A stretch of 45,718 nucleotides of DNA from Phycisphaerae bacterium (GCA_016845245.1 JAERSY010000006.1:1-45718); one strand, 5' to 3'. Numbered from the stretch's first letter, positions 24,270-33,369 are shown. Notes: generated from the sequence alone by a model not told the origin. Numbers and translations are program-made.

Positions 24270-25139
24270 CTATGTGTTTGATTTGTGAGGGGGAGATTGT
24301 AGCAATTCACTGTGCATCTTGACATTGTGTACACGGAAAATATGTGCGCTTTGTAATGCCATTCGCTTAGCAACCTCTACCGATGCCTCATCACGCTCAC
24401 TGGGTTCTTCAATATTGTAGGTTGCCCCAATAAAACTCTTACGACTAGCACCCATATAAACGGGAAACCCAAGCCGAACGAATTGCTCGGTTTGGTGCAC
24501 AATTTGCCAGTTTTGCTCAACCGATTTGCCAAATCCGAGGCCGGGGTCAAGTGCAATCTGTTCAGGAAGCACGCCGCACTCGCGTGCTGCCTGCACGCGG
24601 GCGAGCAACCAAGTACACACATCTGCAACGATGTTGCCACCATCGAGCTCATCTTGATATTCATGCGAGTAGACATCTTGCTCGGGCGGCAGTCGCCTAT
24701 GCATAAGCACAAGACCTACACCCGTTTCGCTCGCAAGCGAAAACATTGCCTCATCTTCACTCCCCGCAGCAACATCATTAATGACATTTGCCCCCGCTTC
24801 AATTGCGTGTTTGGCAACTTTTGCAATCGTCGTGTCTATCGAGATTGGGATATCCGATTCGCTGCGGATTCGTTCAATAACAGGTACGACTCGCTCGATC
24901 TGCTCGTCAGCGCTCACGCGGCGAGCACCCGGACGAGTCGATTCACCACCGACATCAATCATTCCAGCGCCATCGCTAATGAGCGTTAAGGCATGTTGCA
25001 AGGACACGTCTGGATCGAGGAATTGACCACCATCACTAAAACTGTCTGGCGTGACATTGAGAATGCCAACGAGTAGCGGTTGAAACAAATCAATTGTGAC
25101 GTTTTTACATACCCAATTTTTCGTTGATGCAATTGGCAT
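24270..25139 (-). CDS. folP: Dihydropteroate synthase
   Basis: A 289-residue TIM-barrel enzyme joining p-aminobenzoate to 6-hydroxymethyl-dihydropterin diphosphate in folate synthesis. Motifs in order: GILNVTPDSFSDGG (about 25-38), DVGGESTRPGA (about 62-72), ISIDTT, NVINDVAAG, LDPGLGFGKS and GASRKSFIG near 225. The segment LVLMHRR stands where MHMQGxP is usual, a modest departure in the pterin pocket that is seen in some other phyla. It starts 9 bases after the glmS stop. Sulfonamides target this enzyme family; no resistance prediction is made. Confidence 0.95.
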   Translation of the reverse strand: MPIASTKNWVCKNVTIDLFQPLLVGILNVTPDSFSDGGQFLDPDVSLQHALTLISDGAGMIDVGGESTRPGARRVSADEQIERVVPVIERIRSESDIPISIDTTIAKVAKHAIEAGANVINDVAAGSEDEAMFSLASETGVGLVLMHRRLPPEQDVYSHEYQDELDGGNIVADVCTWLLARVQAARECGVLPEQIALDPGLGFGKSVEQNWQIVHQTEQFVRLGFPVYMGASRKSFIGATYNIEEPSERDEASVEVAKRMALQSAHIFRVHNVKMHSELLQSPPHKSNT

Positions 25140-25148
25140 CGCTACACG

Positions 25149-26984
25149 CTATTCCACCGTGACAGATTTTGCAAGGTTCCTTGGCTTATCAACATCTTTG
25201 CCGCGCAGTACCGCTGCATGATACGCAAGGAGTTGAAGCGGAACCACGGTGATTAGCGGCTGCAATGCTTCGGGTACATCAGGCACGTAGATGACATCTT
25301 TGCAATGAGCGGTAATGTTCGTATCGCCTTCAGTCGCAACTGCGATGACGTGTCCGCCGCGAGAGTTCACTTCTTCGATGTTGCCAATGACCTTTTCGTA
25401 TTGACTGCCACGCGTCGCAATAAACACAACAGGCATCCCCTCATCAATGAGTGCAATGGGCCCGTGCTTCATCTCCGCAGCTGGCATACCCTCCGCGTGA
25501 ATGTAACTAATTTCTTTGAGTTTTAATGCGCCTTCAAGTGCGACAGGATAATTTAACCCTCGCCCCAAGAAGAGCCAATTGTCATGTTTGACAACGCCTT
25601 TGGTCACATTGAGAATATGTTCTGATTCGCCGAGCACTGTTTCGATATGCCTTGGCATTGATTCGAGGTGGGAGAGCAGGTTGCTCATTTCCTCTTTTGC
25701 AAGGTGACGTCGTCTGCCGATGTACCCCGCAAGCATTGTGAGCACGGCAACTTGGCCAATAAATGCTTTTGTTGAGGCAACACCAATCTCTGGACCAACC
25801 CTTAGGTAGATGCCCGCGTCTGTTTCTCTTGCGATTGTTGAACCGACAACATTCACCGCCCCAAGTGAAAGCGCGCCGCGGCGTTTTGCTTCCTGAACCG
25901 CTGCAAGTGTGTCTGCTGTTTCACCAGATTGGCTGATGGCAACAGCAATCGTTCCTTCTTCGACAATTGGATTTCGGTAACGGAACTCACTTGCGTATTC
26001 AACTTCTGCGGGAATGCCGGCGAGCGATTCCATCAAGTATTCACCAATCATCGCCGCATGCAATGCAGTCCCCTGCCCGAGCAACAATATGCGTTTCCCT
26101 TTGGCAAGTTGATCTGCGAATTGTGCAACACCGCCAAGAATGACTTGACCGCTCGTTGCATCAACACGACCCTTCATGCAAGTTGAGAGCGTGAGCGGCT
26201 GCTCATAAATCTCTTTGAGCATGAAGTGTTCAAACTCTCCAAGTTCAATCTGCTCAAGTGAAAACTCAAGTTCTCGAATCTCGGGTGTGAGTTCAACGTT
26301 ATCAATGGTTGTGGTCCGGAAAGAATCACGAGTCAATCGTGCAACTGTTTCATCATCTAAGTGAAACGCTTGGGTCGTGTGAGCAACAATTGCGCTTGAA
26401 TCAGATGCAACAACATATTCATCGCTGCCAACTCCAACAATGAGTGGAGAGCCCTTACGAGCAACAACAAGGACATCTGGTTCCTTTTCACAAATCACAG
26501 CAATGGCGTATGCACCAGAAACCTCTTTCAGTGCGGTCTGTACCGCCTTCTCCAGATCACCGTCATACATCTCGCCAATCAAATGTGCGAGCACTTCAGT
26601 GTCCGTGTCGCTTTTGAACGTATGCCCCTTATCCTTAAGGTATGTTTTTAACGTCGCGTAGTTTTCGATGATGCCGTTATGCACCACTTTGATGCCATGT
26701 CCAGCCGAAGCGTCATCACTGTGTGGGTGTGCATTTTCCTCGGACGGCTTACCGTGTGTTGCCCACCGCGTGTGTGCAATGCCTACAGTCCCTTCAAATG
26801 CAGCATCGTTTGCAACCTTCTCTTCTAGGCCACTCACCCTACCAATCGTTCGAGCGACGTGGATACCGCCATTGATGATGGCAATCCCAGCAGAATCGTA
26901 TCCACGATACTCTAAGCGCTTAAGCCCTTCGATGAGCAATTCCTTCGTTGGTTTAAGACCGATGTATGCGACAATTCCACACAT
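25149..26984 (-). CDS. glmS: Glutamine-fructose-6-phosphate aminotransferase
   Basis: A full-length 611-residue enzyme making glucosamine-6-phosphate, the entry to peptidoglycan and LPS amino sugars. The glutaminase domain begins MCGIVAYIG with catalytic Cys2 and contains AHTRWATHG and RGYDSAG; two SIS sugar-isomerase domains follow (QGTALHAAMIGEYLMES, ISQSGETADT), and the C-terminus ends DKPRNLAKSVTVE as in all GlmS. It is the first gene of the glmS-folP-trxA-tRNA run. The 103 bases upstream are shared with the divergent cyclo-ligase; I see no glmS ribozyme there. Confidence 0.98.
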   Translation of the reverse strand: MCGIVAYIGLKPTKELLIEGLKRLEYRGYDSAGIAIINGGIHVARTIGRVSGLEEKVANDAAFEGTVGIAHTRWATHGKPSEENAHPHSDDASAGHGIKVVHNGIIENYATLKTYLKDKGHTFKSDTDTEVLAHLIGEMYDGDLEKAVQTALKEVSGAYAIAVICEKEPDVLVVARKGSPLIVGVGSDEYVVASDSSAIVAHTTQAFHLDDETVARLTRDSFRTTTIDNVELTPEIRELEFSLEQIELGEFEHFMLKEIYEQPLTLSTCMKGRVDATSGQVILGGVAQFADQLAKGKRILLLGQGTALHAAMIGEYLMESLAGIPAEVEYASEFRYRNPIVEEGTIAVAISQSGETADTLAAVQEAKRRGALSLGAVNVVGSTIARETDAGIYLRVGPEIGVASTKAFIGQVAVLTMLAGYIGRRRHLAKEEMSNLLSHLESMPRHIETVLGESEHILNVTKGVVKHDNWLFLGRGLNYPVALEGALKLKEISYIHAEGMPAAEMKHGPIALIDEGMPVVFIATRGSQYEKVIGNIEEVNSRGGHVIAVATEGDTNITAHCKDVIYVPDVPEALQPLITVVPLQLLAYHAAVLRGKDVDKPRNLAKSVTVE

Positions 26985-27087
26985 GTGATGGAAGCATACA
27001 CCACAAATTCACACCCGTCACCTGAAAAACATTCCTTTCATGTTTATCGGAGCCAAACCATCGGTTTACAATCTAAAAACACGACCG

Positions 27088-27654
27088 ATGACCAACATAA
27101 AACACGACATCCGTGCTGACATGCAGGCAGTACTTAAAGAGAAAACAGCCCAAGCGTGTCTCAACGCTGGCGAACAAGTAGCCGAACGACTGAACGCCAT
27201 CGCGAGTGTTGCCTATGCAGATACAGTGATGGTCAACTTACCCATCGCAGGCGAGATCGATTTATGCACACTCATCCAACACTGGATTGATGAATCGAGG
27301 GTCGTCTGCGTACCTGTTGTTGACTGGGATGCTCAAACGATGAAAGCGGGACTACTTACGGGTTTAAACAAGGCAGAGTTGACTTTGGATCAACATGGCA
27401 TTCATACGCCCGCCCGATTCTCACCTGTACCACACGACACAATCGAGGTCGTCATCGTGCCCGGCATTGCGTTTACAACTGATGGCGTAAGACTTGGAAG
27501 AGGCGGTGGTTACTACGACAAGTTTCTTTCAACGTTTGCCCCGCCTATTATCCTTGGCGTCTGTTTCGATGAACAAATCGTGAGTGCATTGCCCGAAGAG
27601 TCACACGACGTTCGAATGACTGCAGTCATCACTCCCACCCAAACTTACGTTTAA
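27088..27654 (+). CDS. 5-formyltetrahydrofolate cyclo-ligase
   Basis: A 188-residue enzyme that converts 5-formyl-THF to 5,10-methenyl-THF with ATP. The family signature VPGIAFTTDGVRLGRGGGYY with following DKFL is complete, and NLPIAGEIDLCTL and VPVVDWDAQ match substrate-binding parts. The ATG at 27088 is used; a possible -10 element TACAAT lies at 27067-27072, which would give a very short leader, and the in-frame ATG at 27040 would then be upstream of transcription. It is divergent from glmS, whose operon also holds the folate gene folP. Confidence 0.93.
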   Translation: MTNIKHDIRADMQAVLKEKTAQACLNAGEQVAERLNAIASVAYADTVMVNLPIAGEIDLCTLIQHWIDESRVVCVPVVDWDAQTMKAGLLTGLNKAELTLDQHGIHTPARFSPVPHDTIEVVIVPGIAFTTDGVRLGRGGGYYDKFLSTFAPPIILGVCFDEQIVSALPEESHDVRMTAVITPTQTYV

Positions 27655-27744
27655 GTTTCTCCCATTTCATCGACCAATTGCCTTACAATTCCAAGCATGG
27701 TATTACCAAGTCAAGGCGGTTATTCATCAGTACGTGGCGGGAAT

Positions 27745-28845
27745 ATGTACAGAAGGAGACGGAAACGAAGTGCCATTTCATGGCTTCTTCTCGTTGGCGC
27801 TGGTGCATATGTCACCTATCTCGTGTGGCCATCAGGCGATTCAACTGAAACTGAAACAGTTGTAGTCAGTGATACTGAGAACAACCTTAGTGAAGTGACA
27901 TTACCTTCACAAGAAATGCCAACAGTCCCTGAGATTGTTGATTTCACTCCCCCATCTGAGGCAATTGTTCAGGAAGAGCCCATCAAGGAAGAGCCAGTCA
28001 CTGTTGCAGTTGTTGAAGAAGAACCCATCGCACCAGTTGAAGAGGAACTTTTGATTAAGCCTATTCCACTTGCAACGACTGTTTCGGCAAATCTTGAAGA
28101 AGGGCTCAACCTCATTGATCAAAATCATGTAGTTGATGCAAGACGCGCGTTATCAAACGCACTCCAAAGCGGTCGACTCTCTGAGTCTGAAATTGCACAA
28201 GCGCGTGGCGTACTCACAGATATCAATGACCGAATGGTCTTCTCACCTGAAGTGATGGATGGTGACCCCTACTCAATCGAGTACATCGTGCAGGGCGGAG
28301 ATACGCTTAGCGGCATCGTGAAGAAAATGGGAGTTCAAGTCGACTGGCGATTCATCCAACGAATCAACAATATCAAAAGCGCTTCTGCAATCAGACCGGG
28401 CCAGAACCTCAAACTTGTGACAGGGCCCTTTCATGCTGAAGTAGATAAAAAGTCATACCGCATTGACCTTTACTTGGGCGAAGGTGCAAATCAAGTCTTC
28501 GTTCGATCATACCGCGTTGGGCTAGGTGAATACAATTCAACCCCTATTGGCTCATTCAAAGTCCGCCGAAACTCAAAACTGATTAACCCAACTTGGGTCA
28601 ATCCTCGCACCAGAGCGTTTTTTGCTGCAGATGACCCTGCCAACCCCATCGGAGAGCGTTGGATTGGCTTAGAGGGCATTGAAGAGCGTACCAAGGACCT
28701 CTCAGGTCTTGGCATTCATGGAACCATCGAGCCAGATACGATTGGCAAGGATGCGTCAATGGGCTGCGTACGGATGCACAGCGGCGATGTGGCTGAAGTG
28801 TATGAAGTGCTCGCAGAAGGCGTGAGCACCGTCAACATCTATTAA
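27745..28845 (+). CDS. LysM-containing L,D-transpeptidase (YkuD family)
   Basis: About 366 residues: a basic start (MYRRRRKRS) and one membrane anchor (ISWLLLVGAGAYVTYLVW), a long acidic, Pro/Glu-rich linker (about 35-130), a small helical segment, a LysM motif (YIVQGGDTLSGIVKKMGV, about 180-225) and a C-terminal YkuD domain. The catalytic pair is H in GIHGTIEPD and C in ASMGCVRM. It would form or edit 3-3 cross-links, or attach lipoproteins to peptidoglycan, in the periplasm. An in-frame ATG at 27697 would add 16 residues; a TACAAT at 27684-27689 lies too close to it, which favours the later start. The presence of this enzyme argues for a peptidoglycan cell wall. Confidence 0.88.
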   Translation: MYRRRRKRSAISWLLLVGAGAYVTYLVWPSGDSTETETVVVSDTENNLSEVTLPSQEMPTVPEIVDFTPPSEAIVQEEPIKEEPVTVAVVEEEPIAPVEEELLIKPIPLATTVSANLEEGLNLIDQNHVVDARRALSNALQSGRLSESEIAQARGVLTDINDRMVFSPEVMDGDPYSIEYIVQGGDTLSGIVKKMGVQVDWRFIQRINNIKSASAIRPGQNLKLVTGPFHAEVDKKSYRIDLYLGEGANQVFVRSYRVGLGEYNSTPIGSFKVRRNSKLINPTWVNPRTRAFFAADDPANPIGERWIGLEGIEERTKDLSGLGIHGTIEPDTIGKDASMGCVRMHSGDVAEVYEVLAEGVSTVNIY

Positions 28846-28866
28846 ATTGCCTCGATTGAAGTGAGT

Positions 28867-30306
28867 TTAGAACTCGACCTGTAGTTGTGTTCTAAAGACC
28901 CACTCTCCATTCCGATTTGGTGATCCCCGCCAGCCAAGCATTTGGTTTGTGAAGATTCCTTGCAGCTCACCAAAGTTCCATCCGAAGTCACTGGTGACTT
29001 TGAGTTGTTGCCCTTCAAGATACCAGTTTGCTCCGCTCGTCAAGATTTGAATGGTTGCCCCACCCATCTCATCTTGCATGATGCCACCACCTTCAAATCG
29101 CATAAACAACTCAGTTGTATCTGAAACGTATTTGCTTCCCTGCACGATATACGCAATCATATCTGTATTCTGAACTGAGCTGTTAAATCCCTTGATGTTG
29201 TGAAATGTTCCTGAAGCATAGAATGATGCCCCATCAAAATTCATCGACAAGTCTGCAGTAATGCCCACAGAGTCGATTTTGCCGGCGCCTCCACCAAGCC
29301 TTTCTTCATTTTGGGAATGCATTGCAATTCCAACCATTTGCGCCCGATGGCTTCCAGGTGGTGAAGTAAACTGATTGAATTGTTGCCAGTCCCCCTCAAG
29401 GAGGAACTCTGCGCGTGCAGTCATAGACCAATCTGAATCTTGTCCGAGCCCTGCCCATGGTGGTGTTGGATTGGTGTTCCCTGCTTGATTGCCACGCATC
29501 GTCAGGCCACCATTTGAGGTTGAAACAAACAATCGCATATTGTCCATGAGCCATGTGAATTGGACGCCTTGTGACCTCGCAAGCCCGACCCTGTAATCCA
29601 TCAGAGAACGGTCTACCGCAAGTTGCCTTGCATCAGATACGAGTGACTCCCTTGTAAATGGAAGCATAAAAACGCCGAGTTTCGCTGACCACTCGTCGTT
29701 AATTTTGTATTTCAGCCATGCATCCCAATACCGAGCACCGATACGAAGAAGTGGCGAGTTAGAAATTGCATTTGGATCGAGCCATCCAAAACCCGGTTGG
29801 AAAAGAAAGGTGAGGTCTTGGTCAAACAAGTGCCCGCTCAAATTGAGCCGCGTCCTGCTGTTTTCCATGCCACCTCGCCACCTGTCCCACGAGAACCCAG
29901 TTCCCACTCGGAGGTAACTTTGAATGTACCGCTCTTGTACGAGTCCTCCGATGTTTAATCGGAATCGCCCATCACTACTTGCGATAAAGAAACCATCTGA
30001 CCAACCACCTAATAAACCATCACCGACAAGTGAAGAGCGTGCGTCTGCGTCGTCAAGCAAGTCCTTGACCAGCACTCTTAAGTCAGCTGCGCGTTCTTCA
30101 GTAATCCAATCTTGTTGATTTGCTTTCAACTCATCAAGTTCGCTACGCATCGAATCCGTATTCTGCTGAACTTCAAGTACTTGTTGCCTGAGTGCGTCGA
30201 TTTGCTTCTGAATGTCATTTGTATGTGCACCCAGGAACTCCGCAGGAACCATCACGCTCATGATGAGTAAGGCAATATGTAAATGTGGTTGGACTCTTTT
30301 AAACAT
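28867..30306 (-). CDS. Outer-membrane porin, OprO/OprP-like, paralog 1
   Basis: A 479-residue protein: signal peptide (ending AEFLGAHT), a coiled coil of about 40 residues (IQKQIDALRQQVLEVQQN), a conserved bridging motif VKDLLDDADARSSL, then SDGFFIASSDGRFRLNIGGL and a beta-barrel of phosphate-selective-porin type with girdle aromatics. It ends TQLQVEF, a C-terminal phenylalanine signal for BAM insertion. The N-terminal coil probably reaches the cell wall or forms trimers. The gene lies 7 bases after paralog 2 and is cotranscribed with it. Solute specificity cannot be told from sequence. Confidence 0.85.
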   Translation of the reverse strand: MFKRVQPHLHIALLIMSVMVPAEFLGAHTNDIQKQIDALRQQVLEVQQNTDSMRSELDELKANQQDWITEERAADLRVLVKDLLDDADARSSLVGDGLLGGWSDGFFIASSDGRFRLNIGGLVQERYIQSYLRVGTGFSWDRWRGGMENSRTRLNLSGHLFDQDLTFLFQPGFGWLDPNAISNSPLLRIGARYWDAWLKYKINDEWSAKLGVFMLPFTRESLVSDARQLAVDRSLMDYRVGLARSQGVQFTWLMDNMRLFVSTSNGGLTMRGNQAGNTNPTPPWAGLGQDSDWSMTARAEFLLEGDWQQFNQFTSPPGSHRAQMVGIAMHSQNEERLGGGAGKIDSVGITADLSMNFDGASFYASGTFHNIKGFNSSVQNTDMIAYIVQGSKYVSDTTELFMRFEGGGIMQDEMGGATIQILTSGANWYLEGQQLKVTSDFGWNFGELQGIFTNQMLGWRGSPNRNGEWVFRTQLQVEF

Positions 30307-30313
30307 TGTGACC

Positions 30314-31783
30314 TTAAAACATAAATTGCAGTTGGGTTCTCAACAACACCTGATCGTCTTTTGACGTATCGGAGTGCCAGCCAGCTTGGGTGTTTGCAAA
30401 TAATGAATTGATCTCTCCAATACTGAAACCAATGTCTGCGCTGAACTTTAAGTCTTGACCGTCTAGATAGTGATTCACTCCTACTGTGAGCAGTTGAAGC
30501 TCACTGTCTCCTAGACCGGGCTGGTCGCCGCTTCCCGTTTCATATCTTGCATACAACTCAGTTTGATTTGTGATGTACGAACTTCCCTGAAGTACAAATG
30601 CGATGAAATTAACATTTGGAACGAGGGGCGTAAAGTCAGTGAGGCGAGTATACGTCATCGCTGCGAACAGGGATGCACCATCATATTGCATCGAAACATC
30701 GCCAGTGACACTCCAGAAGACTTGCCGGTCATCAAGTTCACTCAGTGGCCTTGGGTCATCGAGTTCCGTATTTTGGCGGTGCCATGCAAGTCCCACAAGC
30801 ATCCCTCGCTCACTGCCGGGCGGAGATGTAAACTGATTGAACTGATCCCAGTCGCCTAACAGTTTCCATTCCTTTCGCATCGTAAATGAATACGCTGAAT
30901 CTTTTGATAACGCTGCAAGTGGGGGGGATGCATCTTGAGCAGCCCAAATGGGGTAAAAGAAGAATGCACCTGAACCATTTGAAAGCATGAGTTTGTATCG
31001 ACTTTCAGGCGAAGACCACGTCCACTCAACACCGGTCGTTGGACCTAGTCCAAATCGATAATCGAGGAGCGACTTGTCTACCGCAAGCTGATGTTGTGTC
31101 CGAACGAGCGACTCTCTGGTAAAAGGAAGTTCAAATGAGCCCAACTTCATACTAAAATCCTGTGTGAATCTAAACTTCAACCACGCTTCCCATAAGCGGA
31201 AGGTCATAAAGTTGCCGTTGTTCGTAAGGTTTGTTGGATCAAATCGACCCCAGCCAGTCGCGAGGTAATACTCAAGTGATTTATTGTGCACATGGCCACG
31301 AAAGTTGAGTTCAGTCCTCGGTTGACTAAAACTGTATCGCCATTGGTCATATGTCTGCGCGCTTGAGTTGGTTGGTCTTACACCTTGCCAACGAGTGAAA
31401 TAGCGGGACTCGACGAGGCCACCAATTTTTAGGGAAAACCTGCCATCTGCGCTACGCATTTGGAACCCATCGTTCCAGCCAATCATCGAGTGCCCCCCTT
31501 GATGATTGAAGCGTGTGTCTGCGTCGTCTAAAACGCCTTGAACAATCTGCGTGAGTAGTTGGCTTCGAGCTTCGTCTTTCGCATCCTCATTGTGATACTC
31601 AGAAAGTGCATCATCAAGTGCAGAACGAACCGCATCGTTTGCCGCCGTTGCCTCAGTCAGTTCTTGTTGAAGTTGCTCAAGTTGCTGCGTGTAGTCGGTG
31701 TTACTCTCACCGTAAGAAAGCCCAACACTCACAATAATGTAAGAGAGTGCCGTCGCAATCCATCGCTTAAGGCGTTGATCCAT
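30314..31783 (-). CDS. Outer-membrane porin, OprO/OprP-like, paralog 2
   Basis: A 489-residue porin with the same plan as paralog 1: signal peptide (IATALSYIIVSVGLSYG), coiled coil (QLEQLQQELTEATAAN), bridging motif VQGVLDDADTRFNHQGG, NDGFQMRSADGRFSLKIGGL and a beta-barrel ending TQLQFMF. Shared blocks such as ESLV, QLAVDKSLLDYRFGL and QFNQFTSPPGS show it is a close duplicate of paralog 1 (which has QLAVDRSLMDYRVGL and QFNQFTSPPGS). The start at 31783 begins the signal peptide and has AAGG 7 bases upstream; the frame is open to 31828. Confidence 0.85.
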   Translation of the reverse strand: MDQRLKRWIATALSYIIVSVGLSYGESNTDYTQQLEQLQQELTEATAANDAVRSALDDALSEYHNEDAKDEARSQLLTQIVQGVLDDADTRFNHQGGHSMIGWNDGFQMRSADGRFSLKIGGLVESRYFTRWQGVRPTNSSAQTYDQWRYSFSQPRTELNFRGHVHNKSLEYYLATGWGRFDPTNLTNNGNFMTFRLWEAWLKFRFTQDFSMKLGSFELPFTRESLVRTQHQLAVDKSLLDYRFGLGPTTGVEWTWSSPESRYKLMLSNGSGAFFFYPIWAAQDASPPLAALSKDSAYSFTMRKEWKLLGDWDQFNQFTSPPGSERGMLVGLAWHRQNTELDDPRPLSELDDRQVFWSVTGDVSMQYDGASLFAAMTYTRLTDFTPLVPNVNFIAFVLQGSSYITNQTELYARYETGSGDQPGLGDSELQLLTVGVNHYLDGQDLKFSADIGFSIGEINSLFANTQAGWHSDTSKDDQVLLRTQLQFMF

Positions 31784-31891
31784 CCGTAGACCTTTTCTGT
31801 CTTTCGACAAAATCATTCTATCACACACAACAAATCAAGGGTGTCTGCTCCTAAAACGTACGCATACGGTGGAATCGCTGTACCACGGAGA

Positions 31892-31925
31892 CGCAGAGGC
31901 ACGGAGTAGAAATAGTGCCTCTGTG
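31892..31925. repeat. CCACGGAG-type hairpin upstream of porin 2
   Basis: CGCAGAGGCAC and GTGCCTCTGTG form an 11-bp stem (one G-T pair) around a 12-base loop, inside the tract CCACGGAGACGCAGAGGCAC. Similar CCACGGAGACAC-like tracts are scattered in intergenic DNA of many unrelated environmental bacteria. Between 31784 and 31943 this is the only clear element; the rest must hold the porin 2 promoter, where TAGAAT near 31805 could be a -10 box. Confidence 0.5.
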
Positions 31926-31943
31926 GCAATCCCCTACGCCCAC

Positions 31944-31975
31944 AAAAAAACCGGCTGGTCTTTCGACCAGCCGGT
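31944..31975 (-). terminator. Strong intrinsic terminator after the porin remnant
   Basis: On the minus strand ACCGGCTGGTC and GACCAGCCGGT form a perfect 11-bp stem with a GAAA tetraloop, followed by a run of seven T. It belongs to the lost porin copy whose last codons remain at 32015-32059. Confidence 0.9.
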
Positions 31976-32033
31976 GAATGTCAAATTAATGACCTTCGGT
32001 TTAACTTCTAAAAATTAGAAGTAGAACTGAAGT
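31975..32033. repeat. 59-bp direct repeat, copy A (porin 3' end and 3' untranslated region)
   Basis: Identical over 59 bases to 32094-32152. It spans the last codons (QFYF plus stop) of a porin and the following untranslated stretch up to the terminator stem. Copy B belongs to the intact porin 3; copy A belongs to a remnant. Confidence 0.9.
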
Positions 32034-32059
32034 GAAGCATTCAGTTCAACTTCAAGGGC
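32015..32059 (-). pseudogene. Remnant of a fourth porin gene (last 14 codons)
   Basis: The minus strand encodes ALEVELNASLQFYF followed by TAA, the alternating beta-strand and C-terminal phenylalanine typical of the last porin strand, directly upstream of its own terminator. Everything before it is gone: the codons begin immediately after the T run of the porin 3 terminator. It is not an exact copy of the porin 3 end before the last residues, so it derives from a separate paralog. Confidence 0.7.
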
Positions 32060-32063
32060 ATAA

Positions 32064-32094
32064 AAAAACTCCCTGACCAAAAGGCCAGGGAGTT
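32064..32094 (-). terminator. Intrinsic terminator of porin 3
   Basis: On the minus strand AACTCCCTGGCC and GGTCAGGGAGTT form a 12-bp stem (one G-U pair) with a TTTT loop and a following T run. It lies 40 bases after the porin 3 stop. Confidence 0.92.
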
Positions 32095-32152
32095 GAATGT
32101 CAAATTAATGACCTTCGGTTTAACTTCTAAAAATTAGAAGTAGAACTGAAGT
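32094..32152. repeat. 59-bp direct repeat, copy B (end of porin 3)
   Basis: Partner of 31975-32033. It covers the last 6 codons plus stop of porin 3 and its 3' untranslated part. Perfect identity, including non-coding bases, points to recent duplication or to homogenisation between the two ends. Confidence 0.9.
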
Positions 32153-33369
32153 TGTGTAGCGATTGTTGTAACATCGCTAGCAGCACCTGCTGCACGGTCA
32201 TCCATAGTGAGCTCTGTAGTCCACTTCGCATTTTGACCAGCGAGGTAGTTGTTGACACCAACGCTAGTCATTGAACCAGCATCGCCATCATTGTCAGTCC
32301 AACGAGCGTAGACTTCCCAGTTATCACCCATATCCATGGAGTACATGATTTGAGTTTGGTTGAAGTCGTTAGCAGCAGCTAGACCGTCTGAACCATCAGT
32401 GTATGAAACGTAGAGAGCTGAACCGCCCCATTGCATTTGAACATCAAGGTTCCAAAGATTTTGGTCTGAAGTACCACCAGCAGCAGCGTTACCGTTGTCA
32501 TTGCCAGTGTATGAGAAACCAACAAGTGTACCAGCAGCTCCACCTTCAGCGCTGTGGAATTGGTCAAATTGACCCCATGAACCACTTGCAAGGTATTCAA
32601 CGCGAACGTTGTATGAGTATGAACTGTTGTTTGCTGCAGCGCTAGCTACGCCAGCATTATCTACAACTTGAATAGTAACTCCGAGGTCATCGCTTGAGTA
32701 ATCAAGTGAAACACCTTGGCCTACGTTGTAAACCGCTTGAGCACCAACAAAACCGTTCGCACGGCGGTCTAGAGCCATTTGGTTTTCGTCACCGATGAGT
32801 GCTTCACGGCTTGAAGCCATTTTGAATGAACCCATTGTGAGATCCCAACCATCACCAATTGTAAGTGAGCCATTTGCCCAGTCACCATTGTTGCCGTTAG
32901 GATTTGCAGTTGCTGTGCCAAGGTCGTGACGAACGTCATAACCGTAATCACCAGCAATAGTACCTGAGAAGTTCAACCAACTACGGTTGTTAGTGAAACC
33001 CCAAGTTTCGTCAGCAGCAGCGTCGTTATCAACGTTTGTCCAACGAGTTTGAAGAAGTCCATTAATAGTCATGGACCAGTTGCCGTCTGCACTGCCAACT
33101 GTGAAACCACCATTGTAACCAGCAGTAGCGCCGGAACCTTGAAGTGATGCACGTGTGTCAGCGTCAGCGAGAACGTCATGTACGAGGCCACGAATTTCGT
33201 CTGCACGAGCATCGTTTAGCCAGTTTGCGTTTGTTGCAGCTGAAAGTTCTGAGATTCGAGCTTCAGCAGCATCGAGGCGAGCTTGCAGGTCAGCGTTCGT
33301 GTCGCTACCGGCAAAGCCAGCACTAGTAAGCGTCAGTGTTGCGACGCCGAGAAGGTAAAGGTGACTCAT
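32134..33369 (-). CDS. Outer-membrane porin paralog 3, probably highly expressed
   Basis: A 411-residue porin: signal peptide (LYLLGVATLTLTSAGFAG), coiled coil (LQARLDAAEARISELSAAT), bridging motif VHDVLADADTRASLQG, then NGGFTVGSADGNWSMTINGL and a beta-barrel rich in N, G, D and aromatic residues, ending TQLQFYF. It is acidic with very few lysines and more diverged than the other two. The ATG at 33369 has AGGAG 8 bases upstream. A strong terminator, a good ribosome-binding site, a long structured leader and a narrow codon choice (many GCA/GCT/AAC/CAA repeats) all suggest an abundant outer-membrane protein. Shares the ADTRxSL motif and barrel style with paralogs 1 and 2. Confidence 0.85.
   Translation of the reverse strand: MSHLYLLGVATLTLTSAGFAGSDTNADLQARLDAAEARISELSAATNANWLNDARADEIRGLVHDVLADADTRASLQGSGATAGYNGGFTVGSADGNWSMTINGLLQTRWTNVDNDAAADETWGFTNNRSWLNFSGTIAGDYGYDVRHDLGTATANPNGNNGDWANGSLTIGDGWDLTMGSFKMASSREALIGDENQMALDRRANGFVGAQAVYNVGQGVSLDYSSDDLGVTIQVVDNAGVASAAANNSSYSYNVRVEYLASGSWGQFDQFHSAEGGAAGTLVGFSYTGNDNGNAAAGGTSDQNLWNLDVQMQWGGSALYVSYTDGSDGLAAANDFNQTQIMYSMDMGDNWEVYARWTDNDGDAGSMTSVGVNNYLAGQNAKWTTELTMDDRAAGAASDVTTIATQLQFYF

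Noticed and set aside
26985-27087. Possible glmS ribozyme upstream of glmS
   Set aside because: Only about 100 bases separate glmS from its divergent neighbour and I see none of the ribozyme's pseudoknotted core; this class is mainly known from Gram-positive bacteria.
27655-27744. 6S RNA, often found beside the cyclo-ligase gene in proteobacteria
   Set aside because: The gap before the next gene is too short and no long bulged hairpin is present.
32044-32062. ATG at 32062 as a small gene start
   Set aside because: Its frame stops after six codons; the neighbouring frame is the porin remnant.
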